From positions 20,815,994 through 20,879,993 of the forward strand of contig JACSVZ010000002.1 of NCBI GenBank assembly GCA_014706295.1: a stretch of DNA of 64,000 nucleotides. The letters run 5' to 3'. The position numbers were made by a program, and so were the translations under genes. This document shows, piece after piece, positions 39,601 to 54,600 of this stretch (position 1 is the stretch's first letter; the number at the start of each line of letters is the position of its first letter). This DNA is from Lycocorax pyrrhopterus obiensis (lineage: Eukaryota > Chordata > Aves > Passeriformes > Paradisaeidae). The notes beneath the pieces are model-generated. The model had not been told where the DNA came from. It did not search any database and was given only the letters and a program-made list of their open reading frames with translations.

Positions 39601-42600
39601 TAGAAGAGGGAGGGACCCTTGGCTCCCTCATTCCTTACAGATATCACTACATATTCATCTCCCATGTACTTTTCAGACTGCAATGTCAAGAGGGTATATT
39701 AGGAAATGTTCCCCCTCCCTTTCATTAATTAAACAGGAAGAGCACTTTCAAAGCACTCAGATGTAGAACTTGAGTTATCAGATAATGTGATTTACATTCA
39801 TATTTAATTCCTGAAGATGCATCAGAGAAAGCTTTTAATGGCTTGCCCAAAAGCTAAAATTATGTAGGCAGTATGTTGTAAAATAAGGGTGCTTAGATAC
39901 CAGATACATTTACATGTACATGAAAGAAATGTAATGATTAATTGGAAAATGTTGCAAAGGAAAACATGGTATCAAGTTACCATTCAAAGGCACCTTTGTG
40001 CCTGATATGTTTCTAATAAAATCCTGATGGCAGGGGGTGGCAGCTTTTACCCATCTTGCATTCTTCAAAACCCATTTTGTGTTCTTTGTCCAACCCTTTC
40101 AAAAAGTCATATGCTTCAGTGTAGCTTTGCAGGCAAGCTCCACTCCACTCCGCCTGGCCCTGACCTTTAGCTGTATCCCAAGCATTCTGAAATACTGAAA
40201 ACACAGACCTTGCTGCTCGTTAAATCGTTTGGATAGAATACAAAAATGTGCAGGAAGTAGGTGTACTATCTGTGGTGACAGACAATAGAATAGCTATGCA
40301 AGTGAATCTCAGCTATTTCTGCTGTTCAAACTCTGCAGATTTGCTGCCCAAACCAAAGAGCCTGGTCTGCTGCCTGCCTCCTGCCCACTTCCCTGTGCAT
40401 TACACTGCTCTGCTCCCGACACACATTGTATGCTCTCTCCAGACAAGGGATTGCCACTGATATTTTTTTGTCTTTAGGGAAAGGTGGATACAAGAAAATG
40501 AGACTCACTGACCTAGTGCCATAATTGTAACTTTGTTCTTTATCTAGTTTAGTTCATTTTCATTTTCTCTGCACTTCAAGGAAAGCTCTTATTATTCCAA
40601 GTGAGTGTCCAGTTCTTGTGCTAGGATGCTATTGAATGTCTCACAAGAAAAATCATGGCTCTTTTTTAAAAAATATCATGATCAGTTTCACTTTCTGGGG
40701 CTAGAAAGCCCAATACTAGTAGTGTACTTTCCATTGGTTGTTTTAGCCAGGGATCATAATTTCTTCCCAGTTAGCTGAAATAAACTACTTATATCTATTA
40801 GTCAATATTTGTTGAGCACCTCCCTAAACTGTTTCAAATGACAGGGTAAATGTCTATAATTAGTTATTTAAAAAAAAAAAAAAGAAAATTTGTTTCATGA
40901 ATACCCATGTATTCAGAATTAAAGAAAACTGCCCAAAATTTGTATATACTATGTATACTGATGGGTCTGCAAGTGTCAGAGAAGGTCATAATAATGCTGA
41001 AAGATTCAAGTTTGGAAAGTCTGAATTTTGGTTGAAACATATAAAATATGTTCTTCAATAGGTCACCATTCTCTTTCTGCAATGCTTCTCTAATCTGAAT
41101 AAAAATATTTCTCACCTTGTAAAGTTATCAGTAACTTCAATTAGTAATTTTTAAGATATTGGATTAAAAACACTGTACAAATATAAACTATTACCACTTT
41201 TTTTTCAGTTTGCCATGAAGTGTTGACTGTTAATCGTAGCCATGGTGTATTGGAAAGTTTAAATTATCCAAGTAATTACCCATTAAATGAGCACTGCAAC
41301 TGGACTATCCAAACCACCAAGGGGAACACTCTCAACTATAGCTTCACAGCCTTTGATTTAGAAGATGGATCTGACTGTGATCGTGACTTCTTGAAGGTAT
41401 GTGCCCAGATTCTAGAAACAAGAAAAATCAAGTCTCTAACAATAAAGAAAAGTAATAAGATTGCAGAAGAGCAAGGGGAAATTTGTCTTATCTAAATTTA
41501 GCCATTAAAGCTCAAGTGTTAAATCCAAACTGTTTAACCTGTTTCCTCAGCGATCAGTAGGGGGTGAAGCATTGCTACCTTAAGACAGGAGTGTGCCTCG
41601 GGGAGGATGAATCATTCTGCAGGTGCCTCGGTTTGGTACAGTCTAGCTACCACCTTAGCTTGATGCACTGGCTTTTATGGCCAAGTGAGATGCCGTGATT
41701 CCAACTTCATGCAAAGAAGGGAAAATCCTGAGATTAGTAAATGGATTGCAAAAAGGCAATGAGCCCAGTTATTTTCCTCTTGGTTTTATCTGAGAAGGAG
41801 TGGGGAATGTTCAAAAACTCCTATATGTTTAATTGCTACATTTTTAAAGGGAGGGTTGCTGTGTCTCATGTTTATACTTTTCATAATTCATCTGTGTCTT
41901 TAAAGGGACTAAAAGAGAATGAATGCATCCACAAACAAAATGTGATGTTTTTAGGCAAATGAAACCATATAGTCAATCTAAAGCCAAGTACCCTTTATTT
42001 TCATTTCCTCAAAAAAATAAATTTCAAGGACAAAAAAAAAGTTTTCTTGAAATTTTCAAGGACAACTTAAAAGGTATTTTTTCTCAATTTTGTACTTAGT
42101 ACTGTAGAATGTAGAGGGTAGTCATGATCATTCTATACTGTGGATTATAATCTCCTGCCTAAAATTTTGCTGTTTTGCTAAACTAATTCATCCTTCAGAT
42201 CTCACCCTTGTACAGGATGCCAGCATGTAGCCCCTGTGCTCTACTAAGGTTTTTGCAAAAGAGGAACTGAAATTTAGAGAAATCTTAGAGAAGACTTCTT
42301 ACAGCCAGGAAGAGAATGATAGAATAGTACTTGCATTTCTGGGGATACTTACTCTGGGATCTTGCAGAAGCTTCAGAAACAGACCTGCTGATGGCCTAAT
42401 CTGTTCATTCTAGATGTCCTCCCTCACTCCCTCTTTAGTATGGCAGCTTTCACAGCTCAAAATTGGTAGTAAACTGGCAAAAATGATGTTCTTCCAGCTT
42501 CTTCTCTTTGTGGCCAGGAATGGAAAGAAAGAATAGACATGTGAAGAAAATAAACAAGGGAGCACTGTATTGAGAACTAACTATTAAGCCCTGGTTTGTT

Positions 42601-45600
42601 TTTGTGAGGAGGCTGAAAAAGAAACATTGGAGCCAAGTGGAGAGGCCAGTGCTCGTCTCAAGATGCCTAAGGCCTTGACTCATGAAAAGCAGGAGCCCTG
42701 CACACAGTAGCCAGCCTGTGAGGAGCGAGAAACTTGCCAGAAGACACTATTCTAGAAATAAGTCAGGGGTGGAGGAATAGTGCCAGAGACAAGGACCTGA
42801 TCCAAAGCACTTAAAAGAACAGAAATAAAACATATTGGAGAGAGTGAGGAGACAGGAGCACTCTTTGCTTAACAGTTTTTCAGTGCTTTCAATCAAAGAA
42901 AATACAGACTGAAAGAGGTACAAAAAAGAAAATACATGGGGAAAATAGAGTCATGGAAGTGTGTTAAGGAGGCTTTTATTTGCAATTCATGTAACATTGC
43001 TTAGAAATCTTTCTCCAAATGCCATTAAGAAATACCAGTCGGAAAAGATATTCTCATTTGGTTGTTGCATGCTGTACAAATATGTGCCACAGTGTAAAAA
43101 GAGAACAAGGTTGAACCAGCCAGGGAATTGAACAGCATTTGCTCCCACCCTGCATCTTGCGAAAGGGGAACATATTGGCAAGGCTGGGAGTGTGCTGTGG
43201 TGTAGGGGAAAGGGGGAATCATCTGGACCAAGTGTACAGTTCACTTTCTAAGCAGACTTCAGATATTTGGGACTTTTCTGTTTGAAGTCCATGTGGAGTC
43301 TGACACCGCTGCAAATTGGAAAAAAAGGATCATTAAAAGAAACCTCATAGCTATTCAGATAAAATACTTTTCTGTCACATGTTAGTTTTGAGATTCCTTC
43401 ATTGCAGCGAGGTCTAAGAGGGGCAGACCTGATGCTTTTGCTGAGTATAATAGAGACATAAACCTGTTCACTGTAGTCTAAGTAGGTGATGCAGGGACCA
43501 TACGCCAGAGTCCTTCACTGTTTTCTTGAAGGAAATCGGAAGCTGCTGGTCAGACACTTTCCATGCAGAGCTGTGCTCGTAAACCAGAGTGGCCACTGGT
43601 GCTGATCAAGTGCTCTTTTCCCTAGAAGCTTTTAAGTGTCCCTTCTCCCATCTCCTTTTGGGTTTGTGCAGCAGCTCTTCCACCTCAGGCCCCTACAGCA
43701 GACAGCAACACTCTCTTTGTCTTTGTAGCTCTGTGGCAGCTCTGACAGCAGCCACATGCTGCTCCATGGCAGCTAGCAGATGGCAGGCTTGGTGAATATT
43801 TCCTCCTGCTTGCTGGGAGGCTGGGGACAGGAGGGACGAGAGTTAGCTGTTAGGTTGGATTAGGTGATGATCACAGTTGTAGTGGCAGAAGCAGTAAGGA
43901 AAACTGGTATATGATGCAAAAGTCAAGACTAAATATTACAGAGGTATTATGGCAGAGACATGACCTGCCTTAGCAAACTACAATCAAGAAATGGCACCTG
44001 CAAAAAACCCAAAAGTAGTAGAGCAGCTTTTAAAAGTTAGTGTGAGAAACAGATTTATGGACATGTGGCCATATTTTTATAGTCTCAAACTAAAGCTCTA
44101 ATTTTTTTTAAATCTTTCTGAATTATGAAGGGGAAAATCATGGTGCTTGGTGGGGTAGGGACAGCTAGACGGAGCAAGCTGTTTTCCTGAGTACTGCTGG
44201 ACCTTGCCTGCTGGACACAATGGTTTTGGTCCCAGTCTCCGTACTGGAAAAGGGTCTGTTCTTCAGCTTTGTGTTTAATTATGACTGACACTCTGACCCA
44301 AACCCACATAAGAAGAGCATTTTGCCTCATGACTGATTCAGCCAGATATACACAGTTAATTTGCTATTTGCTCTCTGGCTTAGTCTACATATGAGTCAGA
44401 AGTTATATATGTAATGTCAAAACCAAAAATTTCTACACAAGGGTATTCCTAGTGGTTTTCAGTTACCAAAGATATTATCATGCCATACAGCAAATACCCG
44501 TTTCACATTAAGGACAGGAAAAATATAGTCAGATGTCCAGTGAGTACGAGTAAGTACAAGTACAGTGCATGGCTGTCCCAGACTGAAATTCAGTCACAGC
44601 TGCACAATGAGAAGTCTGCTGTGTATTGTGTAACCTGTTTCCTTTTCTCCTTTGATCATGGGATGCTTCTGGTCAGCCAGGCCACCGTTGCACCAGCTGG
44701 CCAGTGTTACTCATGGTGAGCAGCATTCTCTCTCGGCAGGGAGCATTGGGTGACTCCAGCTTGGTCTGGTCTGGGCAGGGCCTGCATCTCCACCACTTTA
44801 GCATATACATCTATTTATGCCTGTGTCAAGTAGGAAGGAAAAAACTCTGTTCTTCTGAATTTGTGGCAATTCTCTGCCTCTGTGTGTAGGTGCCAGAAAC
44901 TGAGAAGGGGCAATGTGGGAGGGAGGCAAAACTGCAGTTTTTATAATGTCAGTCTCTAGCACGAATTTCATACGAGCACTTTCCCAGCAAATGAGCACCA
45001 TGCAGTGTTTCATGTCCTGTCAGAGGATGTTGGCTCATTGCTAGTAATGCTCATAGGATGTGTGACATTTTGGGAGGAGTTTTGCAGTGCTTCTGATAAA
45101 GACATGTACAGAAGTGACAATAAGAAGATACAAGGCATATCAAATAGCAGACTGTTTACTGGTGATGCTACACTAACTGTAATTAGACTGGATGGTCTTT
45201 AAGTTATATTGCTTGCTGTGCCTTGGCCTAATAACCTGACATTAGTCTTTCTAGAGGAGTCATGGGGCTGTAACTAGTGAGATATTGCAGACAATGATAT
45301 AAAAGTGTCATTCTTTCCTCTACATTCATCAGATTATTAGCTGAACAAGCATATATTTAACTCCCCATCCTTAATGATGAATTACCTTCTTATTTGGTAT
45401 GGCAGAACATAATCTCTGGGGAGGCAAAGTAAGGAGAATGTAGTCTTTGCCCTGAAGATCAGTCCTGCAGTAGAAACTAAAATACACTTCTTCTTTACAT
45501 AAGAAAAATAGTATTTGAAAACCACTAATCATTCTATCTTTCAGTGACAATCTCCCTCTTTGTTCTTCTGCTCAGAAAGTACTATTGTCCCTTGACATCC

Positions 45601-48600
45601 AGTCTATTTAGCATCTGCTTTTATTAAATACAGGGATGTCGTGGTTTAGGAATGGTATTCTCCAGTTTAGTACTCCCACTAAAGCCATGCACCACTCCCC
45701 TTTCCCCCTCCAACTGGAGGCACAAAAGGCAAAGATCAAGGGGTGAGATAAGAAAATTAACAATAAGAGCAACAATATTAATGACAGAGGATATAAGAGA
45801 AGAAATTATTCATACAGGCAAAAAAACCTCTCAAACTGTAACAGACAATACCAGACAGCTCCCCCCGCCAGGTTTCCCATGCCAGAAGGAGCCCCTTCTT
45901 GCTGGCCCTGTCCCCTGCCCTGGCAATGAGGTGAGGTGGTATAGAATAACCCATGTGTCCTGGCCATGCCCCCTCCCATCTACTGCAAAAAATTAACCCT
46001 GTCCTGGACAGAACCAGAACAAGGGAACACCTTGCCCAGCCTTTTGCAGGGTGCCAGCAGCCTGATGAGCAGATAGCAAAATTTTGTCAGGCAGCAAGAC
46101 AAGTTTCAGAGCTCTCTGTCTGAGTTTCACCCCTTTGGTCTGTGCATCTACTGTCAATGATGGAATTATCATTGGTTTAATGCAAAAGAACATCTTGTGA
46201 GAGCAAATAACTGTCTGATAACAACAAATGCCTTTTTTCTGCTGCAGGCCAGGACAGAGTTCCACTGTGGACTAGAGCACTGCCTTGCTTGCTTACTGTC
46301 AGTGTATTTAAGCAGCCCAGACCCTTTCAGCAATTAGGCTCAAAGTGATTGAAGTGCCATTGCATGATTATATGAGGAATATTATCAAATGAATACAGGA
46401 ATTAATATGGCATCTGCTCCTGAGAACTGTTTCATTTCCTTCTGGTGGTAACAGGATATGTCTTTCCCCCCCTGCCCCCCCTTTTTTAAACCACAGTAGC
46501 ATTCCAGGGATGTGCCATAATATCCTTTTTCTCCATCTGGGAATACTGCATTAGATAATTGCCGCTCGCACTCATCTGGTCATCCTCTTTTTTTATTAGC
46601 TTAACACAAAAATATCTTACCCTGTTTCTAGTTTTACTCCCTCTTACAATTAGTAAATATGCTTAAACTTTATTAGGAGATTACCATTATTACATTTTAT
46701 TTATGAGTGTGTCTTTCTAAAGTGCTGCAGGAATTCTTCAAGCACAGGGAATGGCTTTTCTTATGGCCACACATTGATTTACAAAATGTCACTGGTAGTA
46801 CATCGCCCTGGAGAAGCAGATGATGTATGAAATATACCCACCCAGGTCCTGCACACAGACATCAAATCACAGCCTGCTGGCCAGGCTGCAGTGGTATCCA
46901 TTAACTTATTATCATGCAAGCTGGCAGCACACCAGCACATCCCTGAATTCCTTCAGGGGGTTATGGGCCTCCACAAGAAATCCTTCAGGGTAAGATTGTA
47001 AGGATGAAAGTCACAATTCTCCTCAGATTTCTGTGTCAGGCTTCACCATTGGTAGACAATGAAATCTTAGCCCATGCACTGATTTCCAATGAGAGACCTG
47101 AGAGTGTCAGGCCGAAAAGCTGCCCACCCTAAACAAGACTGGCTCAGGGCTCAGATTTTTTGTTTTTCTAATTGCCTGCATTGCCAGAATCAAAGTACAC
47201 TTGGGCTTTGCTGTTTGAAAGGTTACATAGAAGCAAAATTACAAACGCACACAAAACCCTCGACCCCTCACAACAGCTAAGTTTGTACAGATGAGAGGGT
47301 TGGCCAAAGAAACCTCAGATGACAAGAAGCACGAGTGAAGCCAGCACAGACTCCTCTTTTGGACTCAAAATGAGTCAGATGTTCGTGGACTTGGTGTTTT
47401 CCACACCCTGCCAGCTCATAGCAATGTGACTTAGCCTGCTCCTTCCGAAAAAAAAGCATGGTACAATGAAATTACTGTGAAATACCACCACATGATGGTA
47501 GTGTGCACGCCCCTTGTTGGAGAGAGAATATTTGGGACTCATCTAATTGCAGCTGGATTCTTGTTTCCTTGGTTCTTCTTCTGTATTCTGGATTTTTCTG
47601 GAAAGCTTGGCCATTATCTGTGAGACTGTCTGCTTATCAAACTCAGCACAGGTGTCACAATAGAAAAATTAAGTTGTGGCTGGAGAAACTCCACTTAAAT
47701 CAGTCAAAGCTTCCCCTCATGGAAGGGAAGACCCCAGACAGCGCAGCAAAAACCACACTGGATTTTGAAGAAGGTCATGTGCACCCCCTGCATTGTTCCC
47801 ATAAGCAAGCCTGAAAGCCTAAGAGGCAGGAATATTTCCCTTTTCTTCTGTCTCCATTTGCTGAGACCAAGCCGCAACTCTTCGTAATGTCCACAGATAC
47901 GCATGATGCAAATTTTCTCAAATAAGGGGGAATTTCCAGAGCCTTTCCTGCCCTCTCTGGTCCCTTCTGGTGTCAGTGTGATGCTCCTTCCACTTACGGT
48001 TCAGTTCATCTGGGCTGGGAAAGCACAGGAGGAGAAGCACAGCCCTGGGCTCGAGTCAGCAGTGCTGCAAACTGCTCAGACCACCCTGGGCTTTTCAGAG
48101 CAGGCACACTTCTCCATCCCCCGATTGCTGTGTCCTCAGGCCCAGCCCCTCTCTCTGTAAGGAGCTTTTTCCACAACAACAGCTTTCTGCTGAAGAATAA
48201 CTTTGGAAATATTGTCCCGAGCTCAAAGCAGTCCTGTTCCCTCCACCATGAGTGGATTCTTACTGCAGAGGAACCTCCCCAATTTCTGAGCTTTGAGGAA
48301 AGCAGGCACTCTACCAAAATAGCAACAGCCTCATCACCAGGAACGTGATCCCACTGCCACAAAGGCGTGGATCCCCAGGCAGTTCCTTGGTCAGCAAAGG
48401 CTGCAGAGACACTTTAGGAACCCATCTGGATTCTGTCCACCACAGCATGCAGATTAGCAGGAGGTGCTTTCCTGATACAGCTTTGGAGATTTAGAATGGC
48501 ATGCTGAACAAATAAGGTTTTGAGTGCAGATCTTGGGATGTACCGACTAGGCGAATATCTCCTAGGCATTCCTCTCTTTAGCACCAATTATTCCCTACTC

Positions 48601-51600
48601 CTATATCTAAAACAATTTTAAAATTTAATCCAAAGGTACACCCTTCATTTCTTACATTCTTATAATTCATTCATCGCTAATGAAAAATATTGGTTTCATA
48701 TAATTTGAGGAAATAAACCTTCCCTAGAAAGACAGGAATGAGCAGATATGACTGTAGTTAGAAATCTTTAAGAAGGAAGTAAGTGGTAATGCAAGAGGGG
48801 AAAAACTGTTTTAAAAAATATCACTCCAACAATGTGGACTTTAACATTGCTTGAAATTTTCAAAGGGCTCTGAGTATTTCAGGCTCAGGTTACAAGACAA
48901 AACATAGATTCACATAAAAGTCTTACAATTAAAAAACTAGACATTACTTTATTTCCAAATGTTAGATAAATCCCAGCAAGATTAACTAGCATGCTTACAT
49001 GTCTAAGTGATGCCTGATGTCAAATTCCATTTTACTGTAGTATAAAATGATACATTAGTGAAAATATGTCAGGGTGCGGAGACAAGAAAGTTGCCTGCAG
49101 TGATCAGAGCAAGGACTTTTATCACAGTCATCCAGGCTATAAACATATTTAAATAATCATATTAAAATATTAATTAGAATGAGTTCTCAAGGAGGGCCTT
49201 TTTCTAGTGGCAATTGCAAACTCTTCTCATCATCCAAGCACAAACATAACCTTGTTTTGTTCTCCTGTCTGTGCAGAAGTGTCAAGGCTCCATGCAGTCA
49301 GTCTGTCAAAGCCTTAAGCTGCCTTTGTTTCTGTGAAACAATGTCATTGTGGTGCTCGGCTAACACATTGAGCCACATCCTGGAGCTTTACTTTGTTTGG
49401 TTTTTCCCTCTGGCTGACAGACCTGAGGGTTCTTAAGTTTGCACTCTATCCCTCCTGGAAGGAAATATGTTGCTTGGAAATTAATTATTTTTGTTTGTGT
49501 TAATTCTTGTTTTAACCATTAATGGTAATCTCTCTTTGGAGTGCATTCTGTTGCTTGGATGAGGATTATATTGTCTGGTTTTTGCTTCTTTTTGTTTTCT
49601 GGTAATATATTTGTTGCAATGCCATCAAAATTTCCTTTCCAAAATTTCCTTTCCTTTCATTTCCTCTCAGGAAGAGCTGTTCAGAAGCCTGTAATCAGTG
49701 ACTCTGGTGTTTAGATCCAAACAATCCCATATCAGCTTTCCCACTTCTAAGAGGAAAGGGATATTTGCGTGTGTCAGCCTAGAGGCTCTGACCATGGGTG
49801 GGACACTCACAGCTCTGTTGGTCTGATCCAAGGCAATGCCTCCTTTCCTGAGTTCTGCAAATTCAGCCCAGGACTGTTGCTGCTGGTCTCTGTATAAAGG
49901 TTTTCTGACAGCAGTTTGTTTCAAGACTCAGTTGGAGACAATTATTAATATAATTGCTCATTATTATGATGAATTCATGACATCTGATGACAGTATTATT
50001 TACAGTACAATAAAATGAGAACTGCCGGTATTCATAGAATAGATTTTCCCCTCGTATAAAACTGAAAGTTTGGTTTTGGAGACTATCACCTCTTGATCAA
50101 GACTATGTGTTATGATGAACCAGTGTATATAAGCAGCTTTTTTCCAGAGCTGATTAGGTATGGGCTTTTCCTCTGTAATGTTTTTCCTGATGAAAAATAC
50201 CCCATGCCTTTTCATAGAAATAAAGTTGTCAAAGAGAAAACTGGTATTTTGCCCTAAAGCTCCCCCCACCTCCACGCCCCACCCCCCAGTTTTCTGCCAG
50301 AAAAACTGAATGGGTGGAGTCTCACTGCCAGTCTGAAAGGCTCACTTTGCAAGGCGGAATAAGCTTTACACGGCGCTTGGCTAGAAAATCGTCCCTACCT
50401 CGAGTATGTCCAAATAGATCACATTGAAAGTTTATTACCCCATTTTTTCTAGATCTTTATTTCTTCCAAGCAGAGGAAGAAATTTCGTTTTCCAGTCAGC
50501 TCAGACCTTGAGCCCCTGCTCCAGTTCTGGCAATGAGCTTTTCTGTGACACAGGTCATGCCCTTTTGCCTTGCTCTTCCAAAGAGAAGTGAACAGCTGTG
50601 GCCTCCAGGGCATCATTATTGGTGTTAGTGACATAGTTCCAGGCTGAAGAGCCAGAAAAGCCAAAATGTAATGCTGGTGACCATGGTGTCCCCCCAGGAA
50701 AGCTACCCAAGCCGAACTCTTCCTGCAGCTTTTGCTAGTCCTGCTTTCCCAGCCCCATTCTAATGTACAGCATAAGGTTTTCGGCTGCCACTTCACTGCA
50801 GGGCAGTCACACAGCTTGACTCATCCCTTAGAGAGCTGGTACCTCCCCTTTTTACCTTCGTGTCAACTTATGCACTTGCTCCTAGGCAGCTTGTTAAGGA
50901 GTTTCTTCTAACAGTTATTGAGCCCGTGCCTAATAAATAATTCATTTGAACGTAGTGCAGCCCCACCTGGGCCCAGTGCTGGGGTGCAGGCCGATGAAAT
51001 GGAGTGTTCTGCTTGCTGCTGGGCAATTGCTTTGGCTAAAAAGGAGAGGCTAAGGATCTGAATGTGTGTTTGTATGTTTTGCCTGCTGAATTGTCTGCCA
51101 AAATCATTATGAAGTGCTTGGATTTTCTGGTGGAGGCTAAAAGGTCTGAACAAATAAATATATTACAAAACCAATATATACACAGAAGGGGAACAGGCAC
51201 TTTCTTCCCAATGGGGAGCTGGAAGGGGGGCAAATCACCAGTTCCTGGAGTCAGTATGGTACAGGACTGACCAATACACTGCCCCAAAATCCAATTGTCC
51301 TGCACAATCATAAGGAGTATCTTGCCTCCTATAGCCTGCAGAAGAACCTTCCCTCGATTTGCAGCAGTTTAAGATAACACAGCTGACAAAGCAGGACCTT
51401 ACACAAGAAACACTATCTCAGAGATCAGAAGAGAAATTGTGGCTCATGAGAGCTGTGTTCAGCTTCAGTTTCACTTGCCTGTGTTTGTATGAGAGCAAAA
51501 GGTGGTTTGAGAAGTTCAAAATGCCCTGTGAAAACACACAGCTGTTCCCTTCATTTAGAAATGAAAGACAGCTCAAAAAAAACCCGGCTGTAATTCTAGC

Positions 51601-54600
51601 AGTCGTGGTTCTGCCTCTCTCAATGAGTTACAGCTGGCCAGGCACTCAAATTCCCTGCGAAATGCTGCTCTGAACTCAAACCCACGGGGCAGCACGGCAT
51701 GAAGGGATTGCCATAGTAACCATTCTTTGTGTCTAGCAAAACTGATGGACTGTTTTCAGAGGAAATGACATACAAATGTCGGATTCTCTGTCTTAGATAA
51801 AAATAATACTCCCTTGATGAATCAAATTGCAGGAGACGCATGAAGCTTTTTTTGTTGTTGTTCGGATTTGGAAGTTTCTAGGTTCGGTTTAGTCCATAGT
51901 TCTTTAGAATGGGTTTTCATTTGTAATCACTAACAGCTAATGGCAGATTGTGAATATGTATCTTGACATAGTTTTAGCTACTATTCAGAGCACAGATGCA
52001 TGATCTCCACATTGATTCATTCTTCACCATTCATATTATTCTGGTGTAAGATTTCTATGGCTTGAAGCCACAGAAGTATGAGTAGTGTATACCACAAAGT
52101 TGTCAAAGGAAGTACTATTAAAAAATCTAATTGGATCTGACTTAATTGCATTTTACTGAACTTACGCCTTGAAAGAATGTGTAAAACTCTCCCCCTGGCT
52201 TGGAAGAAGGTCATAACTGTAATGCTGGGCATGGAACAGCCCATCTGTCTATCAGGTGGTCCTTCAAATTTTACGTGTGGAAAGAATACAGATTGATATT
52301 CAACATATTACCATCTAATCTTTATGACAATTCCATATTTATTTTCAAACACATCTGATCACTACCAGCAATGTGTCTGCAATTAGAAACTTTCAATCTT
52401 TTCTGATTTCACCAAGAGAAAGCATACCAAATAGACTGATATTTCTCAAGTTGCAATACACTTAGCTTGCTTTGAGCCTTTAATTGTATTAGACTCATGA
52501 TCACCAGTCATGAAATAGGCCATGGAATATTACCATAGAATTATTCCTGCAATCTGCCCCTAATTTCTGGCAGAACTAACTCCATTTTGTTTTTTATTTA
52601 AAAAAACCAAACATTTAAACTGGACTGTCTGCTAGAGGATTTGAAACCATTTGAGTTGATTTCTTGGACCGAACTATGTTTTAAATGAATAACAAGATTT
52701 CTGAAGATTCTGCCAGACAAGCACCTTGAACAGAAAGGCTGAGGGTTTAATTACTTATTCCCATATGTGAGTCCACCAGAAAACGTGTGCAAAAGTTATC
52801 AGCTAGCATGGTTAATCAGTATTTGCTGTAATGTCCTACTTCCATAGTATGAGTTACAGAGTACTGAATGTAGCAGAATTCTTAGTGGAATCAAAGATAC
52901 TTGGAAAAGAGATTTGAATAGAGAGCAAAGATAAATAAACCTTTGCTGTCCTTCTAGAGATCATGGATTTTATTCTTTGAATGGAGAGAATTTTATAGTG
53001 ATGGCTTCAGAACAGAGAAAAGTTTTTGTTGAAATTCTGAAAGGAAGCATGCCAAAAATGCACAATGAGAACGTTCAGACACGGTTTCTGTGCCAATAAT
53101 TTGCTGGGTTGTGTTAGGAAGATATGCTTTGTGAGACAGGAGATCAGATGAACTGTCACAAAGTGATGATAAAGGACAAGGGTTGCTGTTTTTCTAAACT
53201 TTAAGAATCATAGTAACCAGTAAGGTAGAAATAATAAAGCAAGTCATAACTTGAAAATAACCAGCAATCTGATATTGTAAATCAAAGGCAATTTAACTAA
53301 AATATCTCATTTTTACTAGCTTAGCAAAAATTACATTCCTCGCAACTGAAAAATTACACTGAGGCATGGGATATTTGGTGAGAACACAGAGGTATGTTCA
53401 GTGTGATTTGCTGGATTTGAAAAAGTTACAAAACTAGAATTTGAAAGACTATTTAAACCTGTCTGAAGACAACAATGTAAAGAAGTTTAAAAGCTCTAAG
53501 CATCTACTATCACCCCATCAAAATATGTATTAAGTGTTTTCATTTACTTGTGAGTCCGTGACTACCTTCAGACATCATTTAAATATTTAAATACAGAAAT
53601 ATTTCCGTAGCATTTTGTTGCTTTGATTGTTTGGTTGATTTAGGATTTCTTTAAGAGTGGCAATGTTTTAAGTGTGGAATGGAGGATTTCTCATCTGTAT
53701 TTGGAGAACAGAAAGATTTTCAGGCTGGCTACATCTTACAACACACTGATTGTCAAAATACTGGCACATAGAGTACAACAAGGAAATAAAATTCCAGAAG
53801 CATGGCTCAGTCCAGTTTTCCTCCAAAGCAAGACTCTAGCATGAGATTACGAAACCACAAATAAACACATATGAAATTTCCTTGTGTTTTTGAAGATTTA
53901 CTTCTGGTTTTCAGTTTGTCCTCACTAATCTGGGAGGCCATCGTGATGCTGACTTCATGGTTTTCTCCATTAGAAGCCCAGGCAGTCCTCATGTCACTTG
54001 AGTGCAGTCTTAAAGAGATGAAGATGTAAACAGAGTCATCACCAAGGGGTTTGGAGGCACTGAGCACCTTAGATGCATGGACAAATCAGACCCATGACGT
54101 CCTCTTTTTCTTTCTATTTCAGTTCATTGCCACTTGCCCTTTATCTTCTTCCCCAGCAACCCCCAATACACACCAAAACAGAAACAGCAAACCCTTCCTA
54201 CTGCACACAGTGTGCAGCCAGGTTTAAAGACATATTGGCATTTTATTTACTCATCATTTTACCCAAATCTTTCCATACTCCCCAGGCTCATATTGCTGTG
54301 CAAAGGTGGCCAGTGGGAGAAGTGTCACTGCTTTTTTTTTTAATCCTGTACAAAACATTAAGAACCGGGGAGCTGCTAAATTGGGGAGCTTCTTTTTACT
54401 CACTAGCATATTTTTTTTTATTTCATTTCAGCTCTATGATGGGCCTGATGCACAATCCAACCTGATAGGCACTTTCTGTGGACAGTCTCTTCCACTTGCA
54501 GGGAGCACTACAGGGACCAGCCTTCATGTGGAGTTTTACTCTGATGGACTGAATGCTAGAAGTGGGTTCCAGATGCTATGGCATGTGAATGGTAAGTTAG

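Noticed and set aside
43850..43885. CR1-like tail (GTTGGATTAGGTGATGATC)
   Set aside because: Too short and without the CCTTCCAAC and ATTCTATG parts; could be chance.
41397..54431. A nested gene in the 13-kb intron
   Set aside because: Only scattered short frames, no domain or exon-like series on either strand; the one clear element is the solo LTR.
54073..54465. 130-codon open frame before exon 24
   Set aside because: Runs through the intron into exon 24 in the wrong frame; hydrophobic by T-richness only.
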